Source: an uncultured Prevotellaceae bacterium
Lineage (GTDB): Bacteria; Bacteroidota; Bacteroidia; Bacteroidales; Bacteroidaceae
Direction: 5' to 3'
DNA: 64,000 bases
NCBI GenBank assembly: GCA_902764705.1
Contig: CACWWZ010000005.1
Location: forward strand, 1 to 64,000
Each line of letters begins with the position of its first letter. The stretch's first letter is position 1. Of this stretch, positions 10,879 through 19,900 are shown piece after piece. Made by a program: the position numbers and the translations under genes. The notes under the pieces are model-generated. The model had not been told where the DNA came from. It searched no databases and worked only from the letters and a program-made list of their open reading frames with translations.

Positions 10879-13800
10879 AGGGTGATGTGTATATCTACGA
10901 ACAGAAGGTGTCGGCGTATACAGGTTCTGCTAATGCCTACTCGAAGGAGGTGCATCTGCCGCTGACCATTACTGCCGCTTCGCACGGACAGTTGCAGTTG
11001 CTGAATGTAAAGCCTAACCTCTATGCCTACAAGATGCCAGGAGCCAATGATGGTGATGCTCCAGTGAAGATTGGATCGATTAGCGACTCTAAGGGCAATC
11101 CGATTGACAAAGTAACGGTGAACAACGAGAGTGACACCTACAAGTTGAACGATGTTATCAGCTGGTGGGATTGGCATCAGATGTCGGCATCAGACCGCCA
11201 GTACTTTGTGCCAAATACTTATGTCAACTGCGTGACTTGTAAGGTGGACGGTGATACGTACGAGGCCGGTACTTATGTGATGGATGATACGGATTACACC
11301 GCATTCCAATCGGGAACACATATCGTGGTTGATGCCAGTGGAGAGCCTTTTGAGGATGGATTCGAAGTATTCCGCTCGTCGAACAATATCAGTCATGAAA
11401 CAGGTTATGTGCTGACCTTCGACATGAACAGCCCATCGAAGTGGGATGACTATTATACGAAAGTCGACGGCACGGAAAAGAAATCTAAGAAAGAGTACGA
11501 GGCATTGCTTGATGCTGCTACGACAGATGCTGCCAAACAGGCTATCATTGATGCTTGGCGCGAAGGTCCTACGTTTACGCCTACTGCTTCAGATGTTTAT
11601 GGTAAGCGTGAGTATAAGGCTGGTGATGTTATTACCAAGGCGGCATACGATAATGCCGGAGAAGGTAAGGACAAGATGAAGCGTGCATACGTGGCTACGA
11701 AGACGGTAACCTATACGTATGGCGACAAACAGAAGACGATGAATCCTGGTGCAGCTATCTCAGAAACAGAATGGGGTGCTATAGGCAGTGCCCAAAGTTC
11801 GTTCGCCTTAGCCCTGTTTGTTACAAATACAGTAAAGTTGTCGAAAAACGAATTCATGCTTTATGGTGAGTTGAAGACAGTTGACCAGATTACCGACATC
11901 AAAGCGGCCATAGATGCTGACGATACAAGATCTGATGCTGATAAGACAAAAGTCAAGAACGAAATTGACGCTGCGCTTACTGATGCATACATCCTGACAG
12001 AAAACGGCACCTATGGCGGACAACAATTCAACACAGGAACGAACTATGGCGCTATTGATGCATGGTGCTCGTTATCGTCTGACGACCGTGAGCATTTCGA
12101 TTATAATTTTGATGCTCTTGACTTGTTGGTGAACTCCAATTATCTGGCAGTCAATACGGATGTCACCTCATCGCCGAGCCATGAATCTACAGTTGGGGCT
12201 TTCCATACGCCTTATACTGATGAGGTGAAGGTTGAGTATCAGGCTGTGTATGTGGGCGATGAGACTAAGGATATCTATTATAATGATAATAGTCATAAAT
12301 CATTCACAAAAGACACAGAAGGAGCCACCATCCAGAACGATGAGTATGAGACCATCCGTAACGATAAGAAGCATTATGCGCACGTAACTACGACGAAAGT
12401 CAATGAACCGGTTTATATCACCAACAGTAACTTTATATACCTTGGTGTGCCTTATGGTGTCGGTCAGGTGGTGGATAAGGATGTCTATGATGCTAATACA
12501 AGTAGTGTAGATCCTGTAGCAATTGCGACGGCAGGAGATTATTATTATTGTTACGAGGGATACACGAAGCAAGATGGAACGACGAATGTCAGTGAGGGAA
12601 CACTTCTTTCGCCAGCTGACTACAAGAACGAGGCACTTGTTCCCAACTACCAGCAGTACTTCATCATTCAGGGTAAGGAACCGACGGAGACCACGACGCT
12701 CTACGTCTCTCGTGAGTCGAATGCTTACGATGTGATGAAGGAGAAGATCATCACCGTAGTCTATCAGTACACCTACAACGAAGATGAGGACGATGGTGGT
12801 GTGAAGAAGACCAACGAGCTGCACGTTATCAACATCCATCTGCAGTTGGAGAGTGGTGCACCGATTATTGGACAGTTGCAGGAGCCTCCTTTGGTATTGC
12901 CAGGTAATGCCGTTGGCCTCAGTCGTCCGGATGTGAACCCAGGCCTCTACGAGGTGCTCAACAGTGGTTGGGAGCTGTTTACAACGCCCGATGATGCTAC
13001 CAACCATCGTAACGGTATTCCGTTTGAGAACAACGTCACACCAGTTTATTGGTATCAAAACCAGAAGAACTGGGTGGCCTTCTACTCCAGAACTTGGTTG
13101 GGTAAGACCTATTCGAACTCTGTGCCGCTCTCTGTGGCTAACTACCACGACCTCGACAAGATTATGCAGGACAAGGAGCATCACCTCTATGTGGATCGTT
13201 CTGACGTAGATCGCGACTGCAAGATTTACATCGATAATCGCGAGTGCCAGTCGGATGCAACGAAGAGCGAGCTCGACCTGTTGAAGGACTTCTTTGACCT
13301 CAGCGTAGGCAAGATCAATGGTACCGCCGTTGAGACCGATGCCAACGGCATCATCACTACTAATGGTGCATTGAAGGATCATGCACTGTTAGGCAACCAT
13401 ATCCGTGCAAGTCGAAACCTCGAGTTCTTCCTGCGCAGCAATGTCAGCCCGAAGGCGTACACCACATGGATGCCAATTGGTAATAATAATACCACTGGCG
13501 ATACAGGTGAGTGCTTCGAAGGCATTCTGCATGGTGATGGCTATACCGTCAGCGGACTCAATAATTCGCTGTTTGGTCATCTCTGTGGTGAGGTTTATAA
13601 CCTTGGTGTTACCGGTTCGTTCACAGGTGCTGGTGTTGCCGACCATGGCGACGGCTATGTGGAGAACTGCTGGATTAATACCACAGGTACGCCTGATGCA
13701 GATGTGAAAGCAGTGTTCAATGGCGGAACGGATGGTTCGCAGATGGATGGCAACAGGAAGTTGCTGGCCAACTGCTATTATCCGAATACGAAAGCCTATA

Positions 13801-14018
13801 AAGCTGGTCTTGCCACAGCAATGCCCGAAAAGGCCTTCTATAATGGTACAGTGGCATACAACCTGAATGGTTTCTATTTGAACAAACGCTACTATCAGGG
13901 TACGAATCTTGGTGCAGGAACCGACAATACTTCCTACAAGTACTTGAAGCCTAATGCTGATGGAACGTTGCCTGAGAATATGACTACGGGCTATTATCCC
14001 AACAGCTATGCCATCTAA
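10875..14018 (+). CDS. giant YGGG-repeat surface protein, middle segment (frameshifted)
   Basis: This is a continuation of the upstream giant gene in another frame, not an independent gene. Coding sense is already visible upstream of GTG 10875: codons from 10857 read DAHYWYVKGD. There is no signal peptide. The segment of about 1050 residues has fewer GGG modules and more extended regions, for example SAYTGSANAYSKEVHLPLT and PGLYEVLNSGWELFT, then a stretch with LLGNHIRASRNLEFFLRSN that leads into further beta-helix-like sequence (GDGYTVSGLNNSLFGHL). It ends at TAA 14018 after YYPNSYAI, where the third frame takes over with KNRFYDGDYRYAGG. If the breaks are real, this part is probably not translated. 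Confidence 0.7.
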   Translation: MKGDVYIYEQKVSAYTGSANAYSKEVHLPLTITAASHGQLQLLNVKPNLYAYKMPGANDGDAPVKIGSISDSKGNPIDKVTVNNESDTYKLNDVISWWDWHQMSASDRQYFVPNTYVNCVTCKVDGDTYEAGTYVMDDTDYTAFQSGTHIVVDASGEPFEDGFEVFRSSNNISHETGYVLTFDMNSPSKWDDYYTKVDGTEKKSKKEYEALLDAATTDAAKQAIIDAWREGPTFTPTASDVYGKREYKAGDVITKAAYDNAGEGKDKMKRAYVATKTVTYTYGDKQKTMNPGAAISETEWGAIGSAQSSFALALFVTNTVKLSKNEFMLYGELKTVDQITDIKAAIDADDTRSDADKTKVKNEIDAALTDAYILTENGTYGGQQFNTGTNYGAIDAWCSLSSDDREHFDYNFDALDLLVNSNYLAVNTDVTSSPSHESTVGAFHTPYTDEVKVEYQAVYVGDETKDIYYNDNSHKSFTKDTEGATIQNDEYETIRNDKKHYAHVTTTKVNEPVYITNSNFIYLGVPYGVGQVVDKDVYDANTSSVDPVAIATAGDYYYCYEGYTKQDGTTNVSEGTLLSPADYKNEALVPNYQQYFIIQGKEPTETTTLYVSRESNAYDVMKEKIITVVYQYTYNEDEDDGGVKKTNELHVINIHLQLESGAPIIGQLQEPPLVLPGNAVGLSRPDVNPGLYEVLNSGWELFTTPDDATNHRNGIPFENNVTPVYWYQNQKNWVAFYSRTWLGKTYSNSVPLSVANYHDLDKIMQDKEHHLYVDRSDVDRDCKIYIDNRECQSDATKSELDLLKDFFDLSVGKINGTAVETDANGIITTNGALKDHALLGNHIRASRNLEFFLRSNVSPKAYTTWMPIGNNNTTGDTGECFEGILHGDGYTVSGLNNSLFGHLCGEVYNLGVTGSFTGAGVADHGDGYVENCWINTTGTPDADVKAVFNGGTDGSQMDGNRKLLANCYYPNTKAYKAGLATAMPEKAFYNGTVAYNLNGFYLNKRYYQGTNLGAGTDNTSYKYLKPNADGTLPENMTTGYYPNSYAI

Positions 14019-15885
14019 GAACCGCTTCTATGATGGTGACTACCGTTATGCTGGTGGTACCATCCCAGAGAGCAACGACCTCCGCATGAGGACGGTAACG
14101 GTGGGTGAAGGAGAGAACGCTGTAACGACCACACACTTCGTGCCTATCTGGCCTGATGACTATCTCTTCTTCGGACAGACACTTACCTATGGTTATGTCG
14201 ACAGTAGAGCTCACCAAGGCTATCCGTCGCGTATTGTCAAGAGCAACGAGCGCATACAGACATCACAAGATGGTAACCGTGTCTATCGTGCTCCGGCTTA
14301 CTTCCGTTCCAATACAAAAGGTGTGGTTCACTTCAATCCGTATGCTGTCTTTGCAGCAACGCAAAAAGACAATGCGAATATCATTGCCTATAAGGACATG
14401 ACAGCCATCGACTTCACTGGAGGTAATGGTGATGTTGCGGGTGGATACAAGGAAGGTTGGAACAGCGACCACTTCTTCCTGCCTCTGCTCGACGATGATG
14501 GAATCACTGCATTCGAGAGCGTGAATCTGACGCGTAACCTGCTGGTATATTCTAAGGCTGGTACGACAACGGATGGAGTCGTTAGTGCATTGACAGACAA
14601 CGCCTATAGCGAGACGAACAGTAAATACCATACCGTTCCCAGATCGGACGATCCTTACACCAAGAGTGTGAAGAGCCACTGGGTACAGCTCACGGAGAGT
14701 GGTGTCTATGAGGCACAGCGTGACCATTTCCTCGTGGATAAGGAGGACTTCAACTGTCCTATCGCTTATCAATTCAAGGCTGGCACAGGTACTGCTGCAG
14801 GTAAGCGAATGTGGTATCAGCGCGATCCGCAGGATATGAGGTATGTCGATCTGACCAAGGGTTGGGAGGCTATCAGTTTGCCATTCTCGCCGGAGATTGT
14901 CACGACGCAGGATAAGGGTGAGCTTACGCACTTCTATCAGGGCAGCACTGCAGGTCATGAGTACTGGTTGCGTGAGTTCAAGGGTAATGTTCAGCAGAAG
15001 AAGGATGCCAACAATCAAGATGTGGAGGGTGTTTTTACTGTCGACTTCAATCCGCTGGCTGCTGGTTCGAATACGAAGAATTATACGAATACCTTCCTCT
15101 GGGACTACTACTATAGCAAGGACACCTATTTGGACAAGAATCAGGACAAGTATCAGAAGCAGTATTATAGCGAGGATTATCTGAATAGCAAGTATCCTGT
15201 CACGGATTATCCTTATGCTGTTGCAGGCAAACCATACATTACAGGTTTCCCAGGCGTAAGCTATTATGAGTTCGACTTGAGTGGCCAATGGGAGCCGAAG
15301 AACCGCTATCAGAATGGTGAAATTGTGAGTAAGGGCAAGCAGACCATAACCTTTGCTTCTGCGCCAGGTGCCACTATCGGTGTGAGCGAAGATGAGATGG
15401 CGGATGTGGCTGAGAGTGGATACACCTTCAAGGCTACCTATCTGAACAATCCTGAGATAGCTACTGGTAATGATGCATACCTACTCGATAATGAAGGCGC
15501 TGGATTCAAGAAGACGGCATCGGCAGATGTGAAGATTACCGCTTTCCGTCCATACTTTGTTGCACCGACTCCTCCTTCCAGCAGTCCGGCACCTCGCTAC
15601 ATCATGTTCAATAGCATGTCGGAATCCATCGGTACCCAAGATGGCCAGGAGCAGCGTGACCATGTGTCGGAGAGCATGGAGTTCTTTGCCAAGAAGCATA
15701 AGATTGTGGTGACGTCGCACATGCAAAACGTGGCCGATGTGGGTATCTATTCGGCCAGTGGCATCTGCATTAGCACCTTTGACATCCAACCGGGCGAGAC
15801 CATCGAGACGCCGATCTACAACAGTGGTGTCTACATCATCCGTGCCGCCGGTGGTCATTACACACACAAGGTGACGATTAAGTGA
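14008..15885 (+). CDS. giant YGGG-repeat surface protein, C-terminal segment with T9SS-like sorting domain
   Basis: This is the last part of the giant gene. Codons from 14017 read KNRFYDGDYRYAGGTIPE directly after YYPNSYAI of the preceding frame, so about one extra base (or two missing bases) near 14016 separates them. The C-terminal 70 residues, with VADVGIYSASGICISTF, PGETIETPI, then NSGVYIIRAAGG and VTIK, look like a type A type-IX-secretion C-terminal domain, which directs export and anchoring at the cell surface. With the frames broken, the N-terminal signal peptide and this sorting domain cannot end up on one protein. The ATG at 14008 is a chance start. Confidence 0.72.
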   Translation: MPSKNRFYDGDYRYAGGTIPESNDLRMRTVTVGEGENAVTTTHFVPIWPDDYLFFGQTLTYGYVDSRAHQGYPSRIVKSNERIQTSQDGNRVYRAPAYFRSNTKGVVHFNPYAVFAATQKDNANIIAYKDMTAIDFTGGNGDVAGGYKEGWNSDHFFLPLLDDDGITAFESVNLTRNLLVYSKAGTTTDGVVSALTDNAYSETNSKYHTVPRSDDPYTKSVKSHWVQLTESGVYEAQRDHFLVDKEDFNCPIAYQFKAGTGTAAGKRMWYQRDPQDMRYVDLTKGWEAISLPFSPEIVTTQDKGELTHFYQGSTAGHEYWLREFKGNVQQKKDANNQDVEGVFTVDFNPLAAGSNTKNYTNTFLWDYYYSKDTYLDKNQDKYQKQYYSEDYLNSKYPVTDYPYAVAGKPYITGFPGVSYYEFDLSGQWEPKNRYQNGEIVSKGKQTITFASAPGATIGVSEDEMADVAESGYTFKATYLNNPEIATGNDAYLLDNEGAGFKKTASADVKITAFRPYFVAPTPPSSSPAPRYIMFNSMSESIGTQDGQEQRDHVSESMEFFAKKHKIVVTSHMQNVADVGIYSASGICISTFDIQPGETIETPIYNSGVYIIRAAGGHYTHKVTIK

Positions 15886-15906
15886 GAGAAATATAGGATG
15901 TGAGAT

Positions 15907-16557
15907 ATGGATATAGCATTTCTTTTAGACAAGTATTTTAAGGGAGCTGAGAAAGTCTCAATAGACGTGTTTGATGCACAGACATTAAACACAGTCTACA
16001 AGGATGTCGTTACGACAATGACATCCCACTTTGAGATAGAGGTTAGTGTCCTCCAAGCCCTGAGCTATTGTCTGTATGAAATGATGGATAACGTTCATAT
16101 TCATTCTGGCAAGCCTTTAGGAACAGCGATGACCTATTACGACAACACCAAAAAGACCTTAAGTATTCTGATTGCAGATGATGGTATGGGCGTTCGTGCA
16201 TCGCTTTCGGAGAACGAGAAATATAGAGAGATTACTGAGGAGAAAGCACTTAAGATGTGTCTTGAAGATAAGATAACAGATGGTAAGGGTCTGGGCTTCG
16301 GTTTATATACCACGTCACGACTTGTCGAAAGTATCGGCAAGGAGTTTATTCTCCATTCGGGAAGCCATAAGTTGATTATAAAAGATGGGTTGACCTCTGT
16401 CATAGAGAATGGTTTCTGGCAAGGGACGCTCATCTATATGGAATTAGGCACAGGTGTAGAGATTGATCCCAACCAGATTGTTGACCATCGGACAGATGTT
16501 GCGGAAGAATATAATGAAACATTTGTGGAATCAGACGAAATAGAATCGTTATGGTAG
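15907..16557 (+). CDS. GHKL-fold ATP-binding protein (anti-sigma-kinase-like)
   Basis: The 216-residue soluble protein has the Bergerat ATP-binding signature: an N-box with E58 and D61-N62 in CLYEMMDNVHIHS, the G1 motif DDGMGV (91-96), and a G2 lid GKGLGFGLYTT (126-136). There is no dimerisation/phosphoacceptor domain and no membrane segment, so it resembles RsbW/SpoIIAB-type or other stand-alone GHKL ATPases rather than a sensor histidine kinase. It starts 21 bases after the giant gene and its last 7 bases overlap the STAS-like gene, so the two products are probably made together. By analogy with anti-sigma/anti-anti-sigma pairs it could act as a regulatory switch; the target is not visible. 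Confidence 0.75.
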   Translation: MDIAFLLDKYFKGAEKVSIDVFDAQTLNTVYKDVVTTMTSHFEIEVSVLQALSYCLYEMMDNVHIHSGKPLGTAMTYYDNTKKTLSILIADDGMGVRASLSENEKYREITEEKALKMCLEDKITDGKGLGFGLYTTSRLVESIGKEFILHSGSHKLIIKDGLTSVIENGFWQGTLIYMELGTGVEIDPNQIVDHRTDVAEEYNETFVESDEIESLW

Positions 16558-16868
16558 AATTCAAGTTTTTAGACTACGGAACAGACTTTGGAACGCGTGA
16601 TATGGGTCAGAAACTGCGCCAGGAGCTATTGGCACTCATAAATGCTGGCGAAAAAGTCATCCTTGACTTCACGGGTGTCAACGTGGTTTCTAACTCGTTT
16701 GCTGATGAGTGCATTGCTAAACTGCTTCTTGAGATGCCGCTTGACGAGCTAAAATGCCATACGACCTTTCGTGGCCTGAACCCTTTGGCAGAACGAAGTG
16801 TTCTCGTTGCCCTGCAACGCAGATATAAAGTAATAACCCAGTCTCAAGCGGGGTCAGTTCCCCAGTGA
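16551..16868 (+). CDS. STAS-like (DUF4325) domain protein
   Basis: The 105-residue protein starts at ATG 16551, inside the end of the GHKL gene. The core VILDFTGVNVVSNSFADE (36-53) is the strand-loop-helix that carries the regulated serine in STAS/anti-anti-sigma proteins; S47 and S49 lie at that position. The fold matches the STAS-like DUF4325 family, which is often encoded next to a GHKL ATPase. The likely role is partner or substrate of the upstream ATPase. Placement inside a block of surface-protein genes suggests control of those genes or their products, but nothing in the sequence identifies the output. Confidence 0.72.
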   Translation: MVEFKFLDYGTDFGTRDMGQKLRQELLALINAGEKVILDFTGVNVVSNSFADECIAKLLLEMPLDELKCHTTFRGLNPLAERSVLVALQRRYKVITQSQAGSVPQ

Positions 16869-16902
16869 TAAATGTGAAAAAATAAAAGCAACATCATAAT
16901 AT

Positions 16903-19900
16903 ATGACACACATTATGAGTACGACATATAGACATACAAAGCAAGTAACAAGGATGGTGGCAAGGTGTACCCAAGGTGTAGCCAAGGTGTACCCAAGGTG
17001 TACCCAAGCTCTAAGCAGGCTCATGGAGCAGCCTAGGAGCAGCTTAGGAGCAGCCTGGGAGCAGCTTAGGAGCAGCCTAGAGTATGCCTACAGCGAGATT
17101 ACGGCTCGTACCTCACGAGCTTACGGCCCGTGCCCGACGAGATTACGGCTCGTCGTAACCCTGCTCCTGATGATGGTTGTGGGAGTGAGTGAGGTGTGGG
17201 GACAGATTACTCCAGGATTCTATTATCTTGCTAGTAATGCAGCGAAAGCAGATGGTGCAAGTTATTCTTATAATAGTTCTGATCCAGCAAATAGTTTCTA
17301 TTTATGTCCTGCTATCGGCTCTTATCATGATAATAATGTAGACCATCCTTATTTGACGACCTTCAAGACGAATCAAGATCAGAACTCTTTATGGAAAATT
17401 GAAGCTGTGTCTGGCGCGACTAATTGTTACTATCTTATCCATTATAAAACAGGCAAGTATTTGGCATCGAATGCGACTTCATCAACAGCTTATGATGGTG
17501 GTACCAACCGTAGGGTAGTTCATCTTGAAAACAAGGCAGATGACTCTGATATATATAAATTTTATATTATAGACAAAAGCGGCTCTTATCAGATTTATCC
17601 AGCAGATTATAGACCAGGTGGTACTTTGACAGACGCAAGTGGCAAATCACTAAATGTCAAAGCAGATAACTGGAGCATGTATGTACCACAAAATGGATTA
17701 GCTACAGGTATTATAGGTGTGTATGATTATGCAACAAATAATAAAGTAAATCCTGGCTCTCAATGGAAACTAGAACCTCTAACAAGTACCCAACCATGTG
17801 CAACACCTATTGTCAAATACTCTGGCTATGAGATTAATATTTCTTATCCATATACATCTGAAACAGGTATAACCATCTATTATACCACTGATGGTACTGC
17901 CCCTTCGACTTCATCGTCAAGCAATGTTTCTACTAGTTTTAATATTTCTGCCAGTGGAGTCGTTAAAGTTAGGGCTTTCGCTACAAAGTCTGGTTTTGCA
18001 AACTCCGACGAGGCTGTTCTTTGGGGCAGCGCAAGACCTTTCCTCGTTCAGAGTAAGGAGTGTTCAGACTACTATCTAGTACCTTCAGGTGATGGTACAA
18101 AAGTTAATACTAGTAGTCTTGCAAGTGATGCCATGCAGTGGACACTTCAAAATGCAGGAGCCTCAACAGGTGGCGTGCCCTATTATTATCTTGTTAATTC
18201 AAAAAATAACAATAAGAAGATTATATCTGAGACAACCCTCGCAATGAATGATGCATCAGCAGATGACAACAAATTCTGTATTGTCGAAAATGGTTACAAT
18301 ACAGGTGATTTCTTCTTAATCCCCATTAGTGATTTAAGTAAAAGTGCGTTCAAAACCCTTTATAAAGATAAGAAAAAAAATTTTACCGATGGTAATACTG
18401 GCAGTGAATATAATGTCACACTTGAGACACTTAAATACTATGAACAGAGTAACGGATTAGAGCTTTGGAGACTCAAGGCTTGCAATGAGGGTGCCGATCA
18501 GAAGAATCTGTTCTCTGCTCCACCATTCAGTGCATCTACTGATGAAGTGATGCATTATTACCATATTGAGAGTGTAGGTAATAACGGATATTTTATCGTT
18601 CCACCATCTTCCTCAGATGGGTATGCTAGGACATCAAATACCAGTTCGGACTATACTGATAATCCTTGGATTTTCAAGGTTGCAGCATCGGATAATTGGC
18701 TGACCTATTATTATATCATCAATGCAGCTTCAGACAAATACATGTATTTTAATCCCAATATCGGTTTAACAGATGATCAGGAAAATGTCATTTCCATGAA
18801 AGACGAATCTGAAAAAAACGAAGGAAACGAGGAAAGGTTCCAATTTGTCATGGTTCGATCCACAACAACTGACGCGTGCTACATAGTGCCTAAAGGATAT
18901 TCCTATGCTGATGCATCTCATAAGAATTTCTATAACAACCAATATTTTGGATTATGGCGAGATGATGCTAATACAGATATCCTGAAAACGACATGGAGCA
19001 GAAGTGCAACAGCAAATAATGTAAAATGGACTTTTGAATCAACCAACTATACTAATGTTTGGGCAGATCCTGTGGTAACATGTGATATAGATGGTCATAT
19101 TACGATAACGAATGGAGAGGAAGCGGATGGCGCAGAGTTCTATTATACCAAAAATAATAGTACTACGCTGCCAGCAACTCCAACAGCTACAGAATCAGAA
19201 ACCAACTTTAAGTATAGTTCGTCAAGTAAGCCAACAGCAGATGCGGGCTTTACCACCATTAAGGTTAGGGCTATCGCTGACGGAAAGCAGAAATCTAATG
19301 TAGTAAAAAATACGATTATATACAACCCCACTGTTGCGTTAACGACAGAATCTTACACATATACTGGAGCAGTACAAAATCCGATTAGCAGTGTAAAAGT
19401 TGGGGAGACTCCTATTGCCTCTTCGGAGTATGAGGTCAAATATCAAAAAGAGGGTGAAGATACTGAGCTGACGGAAGTTAAAGATGCAGGAACCTATACC
19501 ATATTGGTAAATGATGTGGATGGTGGAGATTATATCGTATATGGTAAAAATACAACTGTCACAATCAGTCCTGCAGCATTAACGGTAACAGCTGATGCCA
19601 AAACGAAGGAATATGGCGACGCCGACCCTGCGTTGACCTATACTTCTGAAGGCCTTATTGGCACCGATGCCATCATTGGTGATTTGTCTCGTGATGCTGG
19701 TGAGGATGTTGGCACTTATGCCATCAACCAGAATACGCTTACTGCTGGAAATAACTATGCTATCACATATACACCAGCAAATCTGACAATCAACAAGAAG
19801 AGCCTCGGTGATGGTACAACGCCGGCTGCAGGAATAGTCATCAATATTGATGGAAATGATGTCGTTACTGTGACGCGTACAAGTCCAACATCTGTAGATC

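Noticed and set aside
12300..13382. Long minus-strand ORF (360 codons) opposite the first giant gene, and similar ones at 14263-15288, 5986-6966 and 7126-8040
   Set aside because: They lie antisense to clear coding sequence, start and end at random points, lack domain-like sequence, and reflect the codon bias of the repeat-rich plus-strand gene.
14010..14022. Programmed +1 frameshift at ATC TAA as in prfB
   Set aside because: Slipping from AUC to the +1 frame gives poor codon-anticodon pairing, there is no upstream stimulator, and a second unrelated break at 10856 would also have to be programmed.
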